In this document: positions 45,306 to 56,428 of the stretch, one piece after another | How the letters are laid out: each line of letters opens with the position of its first letter | Position numbering within the stretch: position 1 is the stretch's first letter | DNA from: Nilaparvata lugens | Lineage: Eukaryota > Arthropoda > Insecta > Hemiptera > Delphacidae | Assembly (NCBI RefSeq): GCF_014356525.2 | Contig: NC_052517.1 | Location: 434,001-498,000 of the forward strand | Direction: 5' to 3' | DNA length: 64,000 nt | Made by a program: the position numbers and the translations under genes | Notes under the pieces: model-generated | Database searches by the model: none | Told to the model about the DNA's origin: nothing | The model's input: only the letters and a program-made list of their open reading frames with translations

Positions 45306-47815
45306 TATTCATTCAACAGTTTCACTAAATCCCTGCCAATGTGTTGATTAGAGAAGGCTATAGTCTACTAGCCCTATTCTATCATCAAGAACGACCTCGC
45401 CTATCAGGTTAAATTCATTCTATTCATTTATTCCTTCTAGAAATTCATTTATTCATTCAACAGTTCTACAAAATCCCTGCCAATGTGTTGATTAGAGAAG
45501 GCTATAGTCTACTAGCCCTATTCTATCATCAAGAACGACCTCGCCTATCAGGTCAAATTCATTCTATTCATTTATTCCTTCTATAAATTCATTTATTCAT
45601 TCAACAGTTTTACAAAATCCCTGCCACTGTGTTGATTAGAGAAGGCTATAGTCTACTAGCCCTATTCTATCATCAAGAACGACCTCGCCTATCAGGTCAA
45701 ATTCATTCTATTCATTTATTCCTTCTATAAATTCATTCAACAGTTTTACAAAATCCCTGCCAATGTGTTGATTAGAGAAGGCTATAGTCTACTAGCCCTA
45801 TTCTATCATCAAGAACGACCTCGCCTATCAGGTCAAATTCATTCTATTCATTTATTCCTTCTATAAATTCATTCAACAGTTTCACAAAATCTCTGCCAAT
45901 GTGTTGATTAGAGAAGCTATAGTCTACTAGCCCTATTCTATCATCAAGAACGACCTCGCCTATCAGGTCAAATTCATTCTATTCATTTATTCCTTCTATA
46001 AATTCATTCAACAGTTTTACAAAATCCCTGCCAATGTGTTGATTAGAGAAGGCTATAGTCTACTAGCCCTATTCTATCATCAAGAACGACCTCGCCTATC
46101 AGGTCAAATTCATTCTATTCATTTATTCCTTCTATAAATTCATTCAACAGTTTCACAAAATCTCTGCCAATGTGTTGATTAGAGAAGGCTATAGTCTACT
46201 AGCCCTATTCTATCATCAAGAACGACCTCGCCTATCAGGTCAATTCATTCTATTCATTTATTCCTTCTAGAAATTCATTTATTCATTCAACAGTTCTACA
46301 AAATCCCTGCCAATGTGTTGATTAGAGAAGGCTATAGTCTACTAGCCCTATTCTATCATCAAGAACGACCTCGCCTATCAGGTCAAATTCATTCTATTCA
46401 TTTATTCCTTCTAGAAATTCATTTATTCATTCAACAGTTTCACAAAATCTCTGCCAATGTGTTGATTAGAGAAGGCTATAGTCTACTAGCCCTATTCTAT
46501 CATCAAGACGACCTCGCCTATCAGGTCAAATTCATTCTATTCATTTACTCCTTCTAGAAATTCATTTATTCATTCAACAGTTCTACAAAATCCCTGCCAA
46601 TGTGTTGATTAGAGAAGGCTATAGTCTACTAGCCCTATTCTATCATCAAGAACGACCTCGCCTATCAGGTCAAATTCATTCTATTCATTTATTCCTTCTA
46701 GAAATTCATTTATTCATTCAACAGTTCTACAAAATCCCTGCCAATGTGTTGATTAGAGAAGGCTATAGTCTACTAGCCCTATTCTATCATCAGAACGACC
46801 TCGCCTATCAGGTCAAATTCATTCTATTCATTTATTCCTTCTAGAAATTCATTATTCATTCAACAGTTCTACAAAATCCCTGCCAATGTGTGATTAGAGA
46901 AGGCTATAGTCTACTAGCCCTATTCTATCATCAAGAACGACCTCGCCTATCAGGTCAAATCATTCTATTCATTATTCCTTCTAGAATTCATTTATTCATT
47001 CAACAGTTTTACAAAATCCCTGCCACTGTGTTGATTAGAGAAGGCTATAGTCTACTAGCCCTATTCTATCATCAAGACGACCTCGCCTATCAGGTCAAAT
47101 TCATTCTATTCATTATTCCTTCTATAAATTCATTCAACAGTTTTACAAAATCCCTGCCAATGTGTTGATTAGAGAAGGCTATAGTCTACTAGCCCTATTC
47201 TATCATCAAGAACGACCTCGCCTATCAGGTCAAATTCATTCTATTCATTTATTCCTTCTATAAATTCATTCAACAGTTTCACAAAATCTCTGCCAATGTG
47301 TTGATTAGAGAAGGCTATAGTCTACTAGCCCTATTCTATCATCAAGAACGACCTCGCCTATCAGGTCAAATTCATTCTATTCATTTATTCCTTCTATAAA
47401 TTCATTCAACAGTTTTACAAAATCCCTGCCAATGTGTTGATTAGAGAAGGCTATAGTCTACTAGCCCTATTCTATCATCAAGAACGACCTCGCCTATCAG
47501 GTCAAATTCATTCTATTCATTTATTCCTTCTATAAATTCATTCAACAGTTTCACAAAATCTCTGCCAATGTGTTGATTAGAGAAGGCTATAGTCTACTAG
47601 CCCTATTCTATCATCAAGAACGACCTCGCCTATCAGGTCAAATTCATTCTATTCATTTATTCCTTCTAGAAATTCATTTATTCATTCAACAGTTCTACAA
47701 AATCCCTGCCAATGTGTTGATTAGAGAAGGCTATAGTCTACTAGCCCTATTCTATCATCAAGAACGACCTCGCCTATCAGGTCAAATTCATTCTATTCAT
47801 TTATTCATTCAACAG
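45306..47815 (+). repeat. Tandem array derived from exon 6, about 18 units
   Basis: Units of about 137-146 bp. Each starts AACAGTTTCACAAAATCCCT, includes ATGTGTTGATTAGAGAAGGC and ends CTCGCCTATCAGGTCAAATT plus a variable TTCATTTATTCCTTCT spacer. Aligned to exon 6 and its donor (44710-44855) the match is clear over the first 12 codons (FHKIPANVL) and over CTCGCCTATCAG|GTCAAATTCATTC, with decay and a net 2-base loss between. Each unit retains an acceptor-like CATTCAACAG and the donor, enclosing an exon-like 87-88 nt. Confidence 0.9.
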
Positions 47816-47954
47816 TTGATGTGCGACAGCTATACATAAAATCACTTTTAATTTTCATCCGAAGTAATAAAAATGCAATATTTAATCCTCTTATCCATCC
47901 CTATCAAACACGAAATATGAATATATTTGGAATTCTACAACCCAGATTAGTTAG

Positions 47955-48843
47955 CAATTGCCAAAGTTAGTAGACAGAAGGTTGGTCACTCATCTATAGT
48001 ATTTTAGTTGAAATGCAATTGGAGTGGGGGAACTGCAGTCGTGACGTAGGCTGTAGTACAGAGTAGGCAGAATATCGCATTCTTGAATATCATACGGTGA
48101 CGTATAGTCAAATTATATAACACAAACATTTTCTGACATGCAAGATTTCTGTTTCTGCTTTACAATAATTATCAAAACATTTGAATAATACAAGTATTTT
48201 GCCATATAAAAGCAAAAACCCCACCTCCTAACCTTCCCTTTCAAACCATAAAGGTTTCTTCATCTTCTAGGTCGTGTTTATATTTTGTAGTTTGGCTATA
48301 CATCAGCTTGTGAATTTCGGGGATGAGATATTTTGATTCTCGTAGAACATGTGCTCGATACCAGCATATGTTCAGTGCATTTATATGAATGAAATTCTTC
48401 GGATTTATTGGGATCGGTTTATGGGATTATTGCAATGCATTGGTTTATCAAGATTCTTTATGGGTTTATCTGAAATTATAATAGTATAACGTTGTCTACT
48501 AACGCTTTTCCAGCTTATTAACTTTTTCGTGTCACGTTTTTAGATTCTTGAAAAACTTTCAACTTAACTTTATTCATACAAGTTGAATGAACTTGAAATA
48601 TTTAACAACATCATTAGAATCGGTGATTCAATCGCTATAAGTATGGAGAATTTTTAAGTTCTAGGTCAATCTTGAGGGGATCAAACGACGATGTATTTGA
48701 AGATACAGTGGATAAACTGTATGCTCAGTGTGGTTACTCTATCACTTTTTTACTACACGTGACGTCACGCTGGCGTTCCCCCACCACTTCGAATCTTTCA
48801 CCTGTGAGTGATCAACCTTCTGTCTACTAACGTTGAGCAATTG
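47955..48843. mobile_element. ~890-bp inverted-repeat element
   Basis: Ends CAATTGCCAAAGTTAGTAGA (left) and the partner TCTACTAACGTTGAGCAATT (right); the imperfect pairing extends about 100 bases inwards, through GGGGGAAC and CGTGACGT on both arms. No coding frame with a known domain. Pieces of the same family flank the family B copy at 26349-27630. The second copy is at 50127-51015. Confidence 0.7.
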
Positions 48844-49442
48844 CAATAGATTTAATAGTCATTACATATGCCACATTCTTTATACAAATATATCCGCCTA
48901 CATAAAGCAAATGGAACCCCTTAGCCTTAACATATACAAACGATTTTAAATATGTGGTTATTTGAAACCGGCAGGGATGTCGCTGATCAACTCATCTACT
49001 CCTCTTACGGATTTTGATACTATGTATATATTTTTCTTGTATTCATCATCATATATATGAATTAGATAAAAATCTTATCTATCATCATCATATGTATGAA
49101 AGTATATATATCATCAATATATTGCTCATAATTTATCATTGTTCAAGTTCTAAATTTTATTTTGTGTGCCATGTTAAAGCTATAGACCATAATAGTTATA
49201 TTGTACTACTTCAATTCAAAACATATACTTTCTCCACTACATTTAACCAACTTTTATTTTTCAAATTGTACTGTATTGTAAATATCATAATTTTCTTTTT
49301 AGTATCAATTTTTTTTTCATTAGAACTCTTTCCCCACACACAGGCTTGTCTATGTGGGGAAAATTCACAAGTATTTATATTATTTATACATGTGTACTGT
49401 ATTTGTAATGATTTCTGTGAATAAACTCAATTTTTTTTTTTA
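48844..49442 (+). repeat. Tail-like AT-rich sequence ending in T run
   Basis: Contains ATTTGAAACCGGCAGGGATG and ends with GTGAATAAACTCAA plus T(12), resembling a retroposed 3' end. A 136-codon frame at 49014-49424 is low-complexity, AT-driven and without a known domain. Duplicated at 51016-51616. Confidence 0.45.
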
Positions 49443-49987
49443 AGTTTTACAAAATCCCTGCCAATGTGTTGATTAGAGAAGGCTATAGTCTACTAGCCCT
49501 ATTCTATCATCAAGAACGACCTCGCCTATCAGGTCAATTCATTCTATTCATTTATTCCTTCTATAAATTCATTCAACAGTTTCACAAAATCTCTGCCAAT
49601 GTGTTGATTAGAGAAGGCTATAGTCTACTAGCCCTATTCTATCATCAAGAACGACCTCGCCTATCAGGTCAAATTCATTCTATTCATTTATTCCTTCTAG
49701 AAATTCATTATTCATTCAACAGTTCTACAAAATCCCTGCCAATGTGTTGATTAGAGAAGCTATAGTCTACTAGCCCTATTCTATCATCAAGAACGACCTC
49801 GCCTATCAGGTCAAATTCATTCTATTCATTTATTCCTTCTAGAAATTCATTTATTCATTCAACAGTTCTACAAAATCCCTGCCATGTGTTGATTAGAGAA
49901 GGCTATAGTCTACTAGCCCTATTCTATCATCAAGAACGACCTCGCCTATCAGGTCAAATTCATTCTATTCATTTATTCATTCAACAG
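49443..49987 (+). repeat. Exon-6-derived array, four more units
   Basis: Same unit as 45306-47815, starting directly after the T run of the preceding segment (AAGTTTTACAAAATCCCTGC). Confidence 0.9.
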
Positions 49988-51616
49988 TTGATGTGCGACA
50001 GCTATACATAAAATCACTTTTAATTTTCATCCGAAGTAATAAAAATGCAATATTTAATCCTCTTATCCATCCCTATCAAACACGAAATATGAATATATTT
50101 GGAATTCTACAACCCAGATTAGTTAGCAATTGCCAAAGTTAGTAGACAGAAGGTTGGTCACTCATCTATAGTATTTTAGTTGAAATGCAATTGGAGTGGG
50201 GGAACTGCAGTCGTGACGTAGGCTGTAGTACAGAGTAGGCAGAATATCGCATTCTTGAATATCATACGGTGACGTATAGTCAAATTATATAACACAAACA
50301 TTTTCTGACATGCAAGATTTCTGTTTCTGCTTTACAATAATTATCAAAACATTTGAATAATACAAGTATTTTGCCATATAAAAGCAAAAACCCCACCTCC
50401 TAACCTTCCCTTTCAAACCCTAAAGGTTTCTTCATCTTCTAGGTCGTGTTTATATTTTGTAGTTTGGCTATACATCAGCTTGTGAATTTCGGGGATGAGA
50501 TATTTTGATTCTCGTAGAACATGTGCTCGATACCAGCATATGTTCAGTGCATTTATATGAATGAAATTCTTCGGATTTATTGGGATCGGTTTATGGGATT
50601 ATTGCAATGCATTGGTTTATCAAGATTCTTTATGGGTTTATCTGAAATTATAATAGTATAACGTTGTCTACTAACGCTTTTCCAGCTTATTAACTTTTTC
50701 GTGTCACGTTTTTAGATTCTTGAAAAACTTTCAACTTAACTTTATTCATACAAGTTGAATGAACTTGAAATATTTAACAACATCATTAGAATCGGTGATT
50801 CAATCGCTATAAGTATGGAGAATTTTTAAGTTCTAGGTCAATCTTGAGGGGATCAAACGACGATGTATTTGAAGATACAGTGGATAAACTGTATGCTCAG
50901 TGTGGTTACTCTATCACTTTTTTACTACACGTGACGTCACGCTGGCGTTCCCCCCACCACTTCGAATCTTTCACCTGTGAGTGATCAACCTTCTGTCTAC
51001 TAACGTTGAGCAATTGCAATAGATTTAATAGTCATTACATATGCCACAATCTTTATAGAAATATATCCGCCTACATAAAGCAAATGGAACCCCTTAGCCT
51101 TAACATATACAAACGATTTTTAAATATATGGTTATTTGAAACCGGCAGGGATGTCGCTGATCAGCTTATCTACTCCTCTTACCGATTTTAATACTATGTA
51201 TATATTTTTCTTGTATTCATCATCATATATATGAATTAGATAAAAATCTTATCTATCATCATCATATGTATGAAAGTATATATATCATCAATATATTGCT
51301 CATAATTTATCATTGTTCAAGTTCTAAATTTTATTTTGTGTGCCATGTTAAAGCTATATACCATAATAGTTATATTTTACTACTTCAATTCAAAACATAT
51401 ACTTTCTCCACTACATTTAACCAACTTTTATTTTTCAAATTGTACTGTATTGTAAATATTCATAATTTTCTTTTTAGTATCAATTTTTTTTTTCATTAGA
51501 ACTCTTTCCCCACACACAGGCTTGTCTATGTGGGGAAAATTCACAAGTATTTATATTATTTATACATGTGTACTGTATTTGTAATGATTTCTGTGAATAA
51601 ACTCAATTTTTTTTTT

Positions 51617-51821
51617 TAAGTTTTACAAAATCCCTGCCAATGTGTTGATTAGAGGAGGCTATAGTCTACTAGCCCTATTCTATCATCAAGAACGACCTCG
51701 CCTATCAGGTCAAATTCATTCTATTCATTTATTCATTCAACAGTTTCACAAAATCCCTGCCAATTAGGAAGTCCATAGTTCACTAGGCCTACTCTGTCAT
51801 CAAGAACGCCCTCGCCTGTTT
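51617..51821 (+). repeat. Exon-6-derived array, last two units
   Basis: One normal unit and one diverged, partial unit (GCCAATTAGGAAGTCCATAG ... AAGAACGCCCTCGCCTGTT) that is interrupted at 51822 by the long inverted-repeat element. Confidence 0.8.
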
Positions 51822-52756
51822 AAGGCTGTGCAAAGGCTAAAAATAAACTTAAAAAAATAATCAAAGTTTTTCGATTTGTATATCATCAAGCTATCAAAAT
51901 GAAAAAGTTTTCTCAGTTAAACATTTTCTTTCTGATCATTACTTTTTGAGATATGAGCGCCTGAAGTTTGAATCTTTGGGACAGAACATCTCAAATTCGG
52001 TAAAATATAAATCCATGAGATTTAGAGGATAAATTCTTCATGGTATTGTTGATCTAAAAAAATCAGCTGATAGTTGCAGTGATAGTAAATTTTTCTGCTC
52101 AAAATTTTCAAGTTTATTTCAATATTATTGAAACTTTTGGATTGTTTAGTGTTATTTCCGGCTCTTATAAACCCTTCGAAATTCAAAATTCATCAGTCAT
52201 ATCTTGAATACGTATTCTCTGAGTGTTAATCTTTGGTGAAAACAGAAATTTTAAACTTAACCTCACTTTGGACTATTTATGTGCCAAAATCAAGGAATTG
52301 AAGAAGTTTTGGGCAATTGCCTGTTTCTCTTTCCAAATATCGTGTTTGTGACTGTTCTAATAAATAATTAAACAAAAAATTTCTGAAAATATCAATTTTT
52401 GAAAAAGTTATTCAATTTACCAAAAATAACTCAACTAAAAGTTATTTTTGGTTATTTTAGTAAATTAAATAACTATCTTAAAAATTGATATTTTTAGAAA
52501 GTTTTTGTTTTACTAGATCAACAATACCATGAAGAATCTATCCTCCAAATCTCATGGATTTATCTTTTACCGAATTTGAAATGTTCTGTCCCAAAGATTC
52601 AAACTTCAGGCCTACAATATCTCAAAAAGTAATGATCAGAAAGAAAATGTTTCCCTAAGAAAACTTTTTCATTTTGATAGCTTGATTATATACAAATCGA
52701 AAAACTTTGAAAAATATCACGAGTAGAAAGTTTATTTTTAGCCTTTGCACAGCCTT
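51822..52756. mobile_element. 935-bp element with ~240-bp inverted arms
   Basis: Arms 51822-52056 and 52514-52756 are nearly perfect inverted copies (outer end AAGGCTGTGCAAAGGCTAAA). Just inside the right arm is a smaller hairpin (52370-52508, ACCAAAAATAAC against GTTATTTTTGGT). The core 52085-52375 also occurs alone at 7262-7560. No protein. It interrupts the last unit of the exon-6-derived array. Confidence 0.85.
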
Positions 52757-52869
52757 GAAGTCTAGAACTTAGCCAAATCCCGAGCTCGTTAACCGGCCCT
52801 AAAAGCACAGCTGTACGTCCTTTAATTAAAACTGAATAATATGATTTTGATGGTGGACTTGTTGTAAGA

Positions 52870-53480
52870 AATTAAGAATAACTTATTATTTTGATAATTA
52901 TTATTAAACGAAAATCCCAATTAAATGCTGTAAATCACCCCGAAGACTTCTGCTCCTGCAAATATTGACAACAGGGTTAACAGCTATATGGAAATTGGAT
53001 GAGCGCTACTATACAAAAATTATTTGTCAGCCCGGGAATCGAACCCGGTATCTCTCCTAATTGCCGGTCAGGAATGCTTACCCTTACACCAAACTGACAA
53101 TCTCTGGATAGCAGCGCTCATTTTATACGAAGCCATAGCGGCCAGCCAGTCTACAGATGGAAATAAATTGGTTGTTGCATTTGTTCAAATGCTAATTAAT
53201 GAATAATTATTATTAAACGAAATCCCAATTAAATGCTGTAAATCACCCGGAAGACTTGTGCTACTGCAAATATTGACAACATAGTAAATAGCTAGATGGA
53301 AATTGTATGAGCGCTACTATACCGCTTTGTCAGCCCGGGAATGACAAATAATTTTTGTATAGTAGCGCTCATCGAATTTCCATCTAGCTGTTTACCCTGT
53401 TGTCAATATTTGCAGTAGCAGAAGTCTTCGGGGTGATTTACAGCATTTAATTGGGATTTCGTTTAATAATAATTATTCAT
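52870..53480 (-). repeat. Repeat with tRNA-like segment (53024-53099) and inverted partner
   Basis: On the minus strand 53099-53024 folds as a tRNA: acceptor TGTCAGT/GCTGACA, anticodon stem CCTGA/TTAGG with 7-base loop CCGGCAA (GGC in anticodon position, but C instead of T before it) and T arm CCGGG-TTCGATT-CCCGG. Flanking sequence recurs at 53210-53335, and inverted at 53340-53480 (AGCGCTCAT; GCAGAAGTCTTCGGGGTGAT). The loop defect and the repetitive setting favour a tRNA-derived SINE or tRNA pseudogene over a working tRNA-Ala. Confidence 0.45.
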
Positions 53481-53526
53481 TAATTAGCATTTGAACAAAT
53501 GCAACAACCAATTTATTTCCATCTGA

Positions 53527-53720
53527 TAATTTTGCTGGTGCTGTTGTTTGTTAGTGTTGAATAAATGCTAATTTTGCTGGTGTTGTTGTTTGTTAGTGTT
53601 GAATAAATGCTAATTTTGCTGGTGTTGTTGTTTGTTAGTGTTGAATAAATGCTAATTTTGCTGGTGTTGTTGTTTGTTAGTGTTGAATAAATGCTAATTT
53701 GGATGGTGTTGTTGTTGGTT
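53527..53720 (+). repeat. 42-bp minisatellite just upstream of the last exon
   Basis: Four to five units with TTTTGCTGGTGTTGTTGTTT and GTTAGTGTTGAATAAATGCT. Each unit has a TTGTTTGTTAG acceptor-like string resembling the real acceptor TTGCTTTGTTAG at 53755. Splicing to one of these would meet TGA in the second codon. Confidence 0.9.
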
Positions 53721-53755
53721 AGTGTTGTTAACAGTGTGCTCTGTTGCTTTGTTAG

Positions 53756-53953
53756 GCAGACCCAACAAGTGTCGAGCCCAGCAAGCTCTCCCCAAACAGA
53801 GTGAGACGCTCGGCGCAGGGTCGCAGCATGTCGGTGCAGTCCTCGCTTGACCCATACGGCAGCAACACCACTCTGTCATCGTCCGGCTCCAATCAGAGCT
53901 CCGAAATGGTCAGTTCCGACACCACCCCTCACAAGACCAGCACTAGCAACTAG
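53756..53953 (+). CDS. BTB-BACK protein exon 7 (C-terminus)
   Basis: 198 nt (65 codons and TAG at 53951-53953), phase 0, acceptor TTGCTTTGTTAG. Encodes ADPTSVEPSKLSPNRVRRSA, then QGRSMSVQSSLDPYGSN and a serine/threonine-rich end with SSSGSNQSSEMVSSD, finishing KTSTSN. About a third of the exon is Ser or Thr, which fits the name serine-enriched protein. As I recall, the fly family member is considerably longer after BACK; here the tail is short and closes with a clean stop, so either a short isoform or a lineage difference. The RRSAQGRSMS context offers basophilic phosphorylation sites (inference). Confidence 0.88.
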   Translation, partial: ADPTSVEPSKLSPNRVRRSAQGRSMSVQSSLDPYGSNTTLSSSGSNQSSEMVSSDTTPHKTSTSN

Positions 53954-54575
53954 TCGTCTACCATCGCTAGATTAGACAGAGTGCTCTGTCACCTACAAAG
54001 GCCTACTAGATACTAGAGTGGTCGTCTGTCATTGATTGGTAGATTATAGAGTGCTCTGTGACGTACAAAGGCCTATCAGCAACTAGATGCCTCCTACGAT
54101 CGCTAGATTATAGAGTGCTCTGTCACCTACAAAGGCCTACTAGATACTAGAGTGGTCGTCTGTCATTGATTGGTAGATTATAGAGTGCTCTGTAACCTAC
54201 AAAGGTCTACCAGCAACTAGATGCCTCCTACGATCGCTAGATTATAGAGTGCTCTGTCACCTACAAAGGCCTACTAGAGTGGTCGTCTGTCATTGATTGG
54301 TAGATTATAGAGTGCTCTGTAACCTACAAAGGTCTACCAGCAACTAGATGCCTCCTACGATCGCTAGATTATAGAGTGCTCTGTGACGTACAAAGGCCTA
54401 CAAAATACTAGAGTGGTCTTCTGTCATTGATTAGTAGATTATAGAGTGCTCTGTGACGTACAAAGGCCTACCAGCAACTAGATGCCTCCTACGATCGCTA
54501 GATTATAGAGTGCTCTGTGACGTACAAAGGCCTACAAAATACTAGACTGGTCGTTTGTCATTGATTGGTAGATTA
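53954..54575 (+). repeat. 3' UTR minisatellite
   Basis: Directly after the stop, alternating ~65-base half units, AGATTATAGAGTGCTCTGT plus CCTACAAAGGCCTACTAG or CAACTAGATGCCTCCTACGA, repeat to 54575 (about nine half units). More of the same array continues at 56429-56560, 57590-57705 and 58860-58925, i.e. it was split by later transposon insertions. Confidence 0.85.
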
Positions 54576-54929
54576 AAGCTGAGTTTTCGTTTGTGCGTAA
54601 ATGCCTTCATCGACCACGACAGGATGAAAATCTCAGATTGGTTGGATTTCAATTTGTCCAAGGTGGGCCGTCCACTAGAACCGATTTCGTACGAACTAGC
54701 ATCGGCCGAAAACTACCGAACGCGACCGAACGATCCCCCAACAAAGAAAAGAATAGATGCTCGTCCATTGCAACAGGTTTATACGGCCGATCAATTTTTC
54801 GATCCGAATTGAATGGGATTTTCCGGCCGAACTAACTAGTCGAGCTGAGACAACAAAGTGTTCTCAACCTAAAATTGTTTCACAGTCTTGTTTGTTTTTG
54901 AAGTTGTTCTGTTTTATAAAGTTGTAACT

Positions 54930-55073
54930 ATGGACAATGAAAAGTTAATAAGTTTGGTTCAAGAGCATGTTCCATCGTGGGATATGCGAGACAATAGATA
55001 TCATCGTCGTGATGTTCACAGGAATCTGTGGACAAAGATTGCTAAACAAATAGGAACTGAAGATAATAATAAT
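54930..55073 (+). pseudogene. MADF-domain exon, interrupted
   Basis: From ATG 54930: MDNEKLISLVQEHVPSW, DMRDNRYHRRDVHRNLWTK, IAKQIGTED. This is a nearly full MADF domain (L-I-x-L-V-x4-P-x-[LW]-W-D then W-x-x-I-A). The coding sequence runs into (ATA)n and LINE sequence at about 55070, so no complete protein is possible. The domain is the DNA-binding accessory protein type of PIF/Harbinger elements, as in the element at 30090, but the two are not close copies. Confidence 0.75.
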
Positions 55074-55885
55074 TTTTTTATAATAATAATAATAATAATA
55101 ATAATAATTTTTATTTGTTCAATACAGTACAGTCATTATGAATCACAACTATACAATTGAACATTGTCATGTACAAAAATAATCTCTTCAATATTTAACA
55201 AAATAAAATATTTAACATAATAAAAATATAGATATAGCCTATCTGATATTATACATAATTGTCACATAAAAATTCATTTACATTATAAAAACTTTTTTCA
55301 ACAAGGAACTTATGAAGATCTTTTTTGAAAGTCATGCTCTTAAAATCTATATTACCAGGCAACTTTTTTAGAAATTTTGTCCCTATGTAGCTAGTTTTTT
55401 TCTCAAAAAGAGTTAGCCTGTGAGGCTGAACGATAAAGTTGTTCCTGTTTCTTGTGAAGTGTGAATGTACCTGTGCATTGGTCGTTAAACTGCCCATATT
55501 CTTAATCACATATAATAAAGTTTTAAAAATGAAAATACAAGGTACAGTGAGTATGCACAGCCTTTTAAAATAATCTCGACAAGGATGATTGAACCCCAAT
55601 CCCACTAAACACCTAATAGCCCGCTTTTGCTGAATGAATATCTTAATTATGTTCTACAGAGACGTGTTACCCCAGAGCTCAATTCCATATGCAATATTTG
55701 CATGAATGAGTGCGAAATATAACGTTTTTCCTGTCTCAGGGGGCACACACTTGACTATGTTTCGCAGAACAAATTAACTGCTACTGATTCTGTTCGCCAG
55801 TCTGTCAGTATGGGCATTCCATGAGAGATCCTTATCCACAATCAGTCCCAACAGACTCGCCTCTGTCACATTCTCCACATTATAG
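55068..55885 (-). pseudogene. LINE fragment: reverse-transcriptase C-terminal tail
   Basis: Minus strand. Residues such as YFALIHANIAYGIELWGN and YFKRLCILTVPCIFIFKTLL, with LFEKKTSYIGTKFLKKLP, match the end of CR1/jockey-like LINE polymerases. Reading from the 5' side there are in-frame stops near 55775 and 55660; the last ~118 codons (55249-55605) are open. Its 3' end abuts (ATA)n at 55080-55108. Same kind as 40745-41206. Confidence 0.8.
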
Positions 55886-56428
55886 ATTATTATAATGAAT
55901 AATGAATTTAGTGGATATTTGTTTATTACATTTTCAAAATCTCAATATAATGATTGTTTCTGAAAAATTTTTGTGGCTATGATAGTACTTAATTCAATAA
56001 TTGGCAACCAGCCAACTACTGAACTAGACTGACGTAAACGGTTCCAATGGACGACCGTGTTCGGCCGAATTAACGGCCGAACGGATCGGTTGAATACGGA
56101 TCCAGTGGACGGTTACCCTAAATGTCGTCGTCGACCACGACAGGGAGAGAGTCTCAGATTGGGTAGATTTCAATTTGTCTAGACATAACCTAAAATATTA
56201 TGTTCAATTATGTTTTAATGGAGGAGGTTGAGTTTATACGTTTTTATACTTTCAAACGGCAGTATTTTAAGCTATTATTAGACATTTTTTGGTTCTTGAA
56301 TAATAAACACAAATAATGAAAAGTTATTTGATCAGCTGTTTTAGCACACTTGAAATTCGGACAATATGAATGTCAACAATGCTTGTCGTCATCGACTGCG
56401 GAAATTCATGCACAAACGAAAATGCACC

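Larger units (their letters stand above)
47816..51616 (+). repeat. 1.63-kb segment in two copies with array units between
   Basis: 47816-49442 and 49988-51616 are near identical (offset 2172). Each holds the inverted-repeat element (47955-48843; 50127-51015) and, after it, a tail-like stretch ending GTGAATAAACTCAATTTTTT. The copies are separated by four array units (49443-49987). Confidence 0.85.
54576..56428 (+). mobile_element. Harbinger-like element with MADF gene remnant and nested LINE
   Basis: Inserted in the 3' UTR minisatellite. Inverted ends share GTTTTCGTTTGTGC (left) and GCACAAACGAAAA (right). A second paired region holds ATCGACCACGACAGGATGAA near 54609 and GTCGACCACGACAGGGAGAG near 56128. 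TTA or TA at both sides fits the target duplication. It carries a MADF-encoding exon (54930-55073) broken by a minus-strand LINE piece (55068-55885). The right part has CGGCCGAATTAACGGCCG. No transposase is seen. Confidence 0.7.

Noticed and set aside
45306..47839. Several 80-90 residue frames (LIREGYSLLALFYHQ...)
   Set aside because: They are frames through the exon-6-derived array and its spacer, not genes.
49014..49424. 136-codon frame
   Set aside because: AT-rich low-complexity sequence, duplicated at 51190-51600 with frame changes; no domain.
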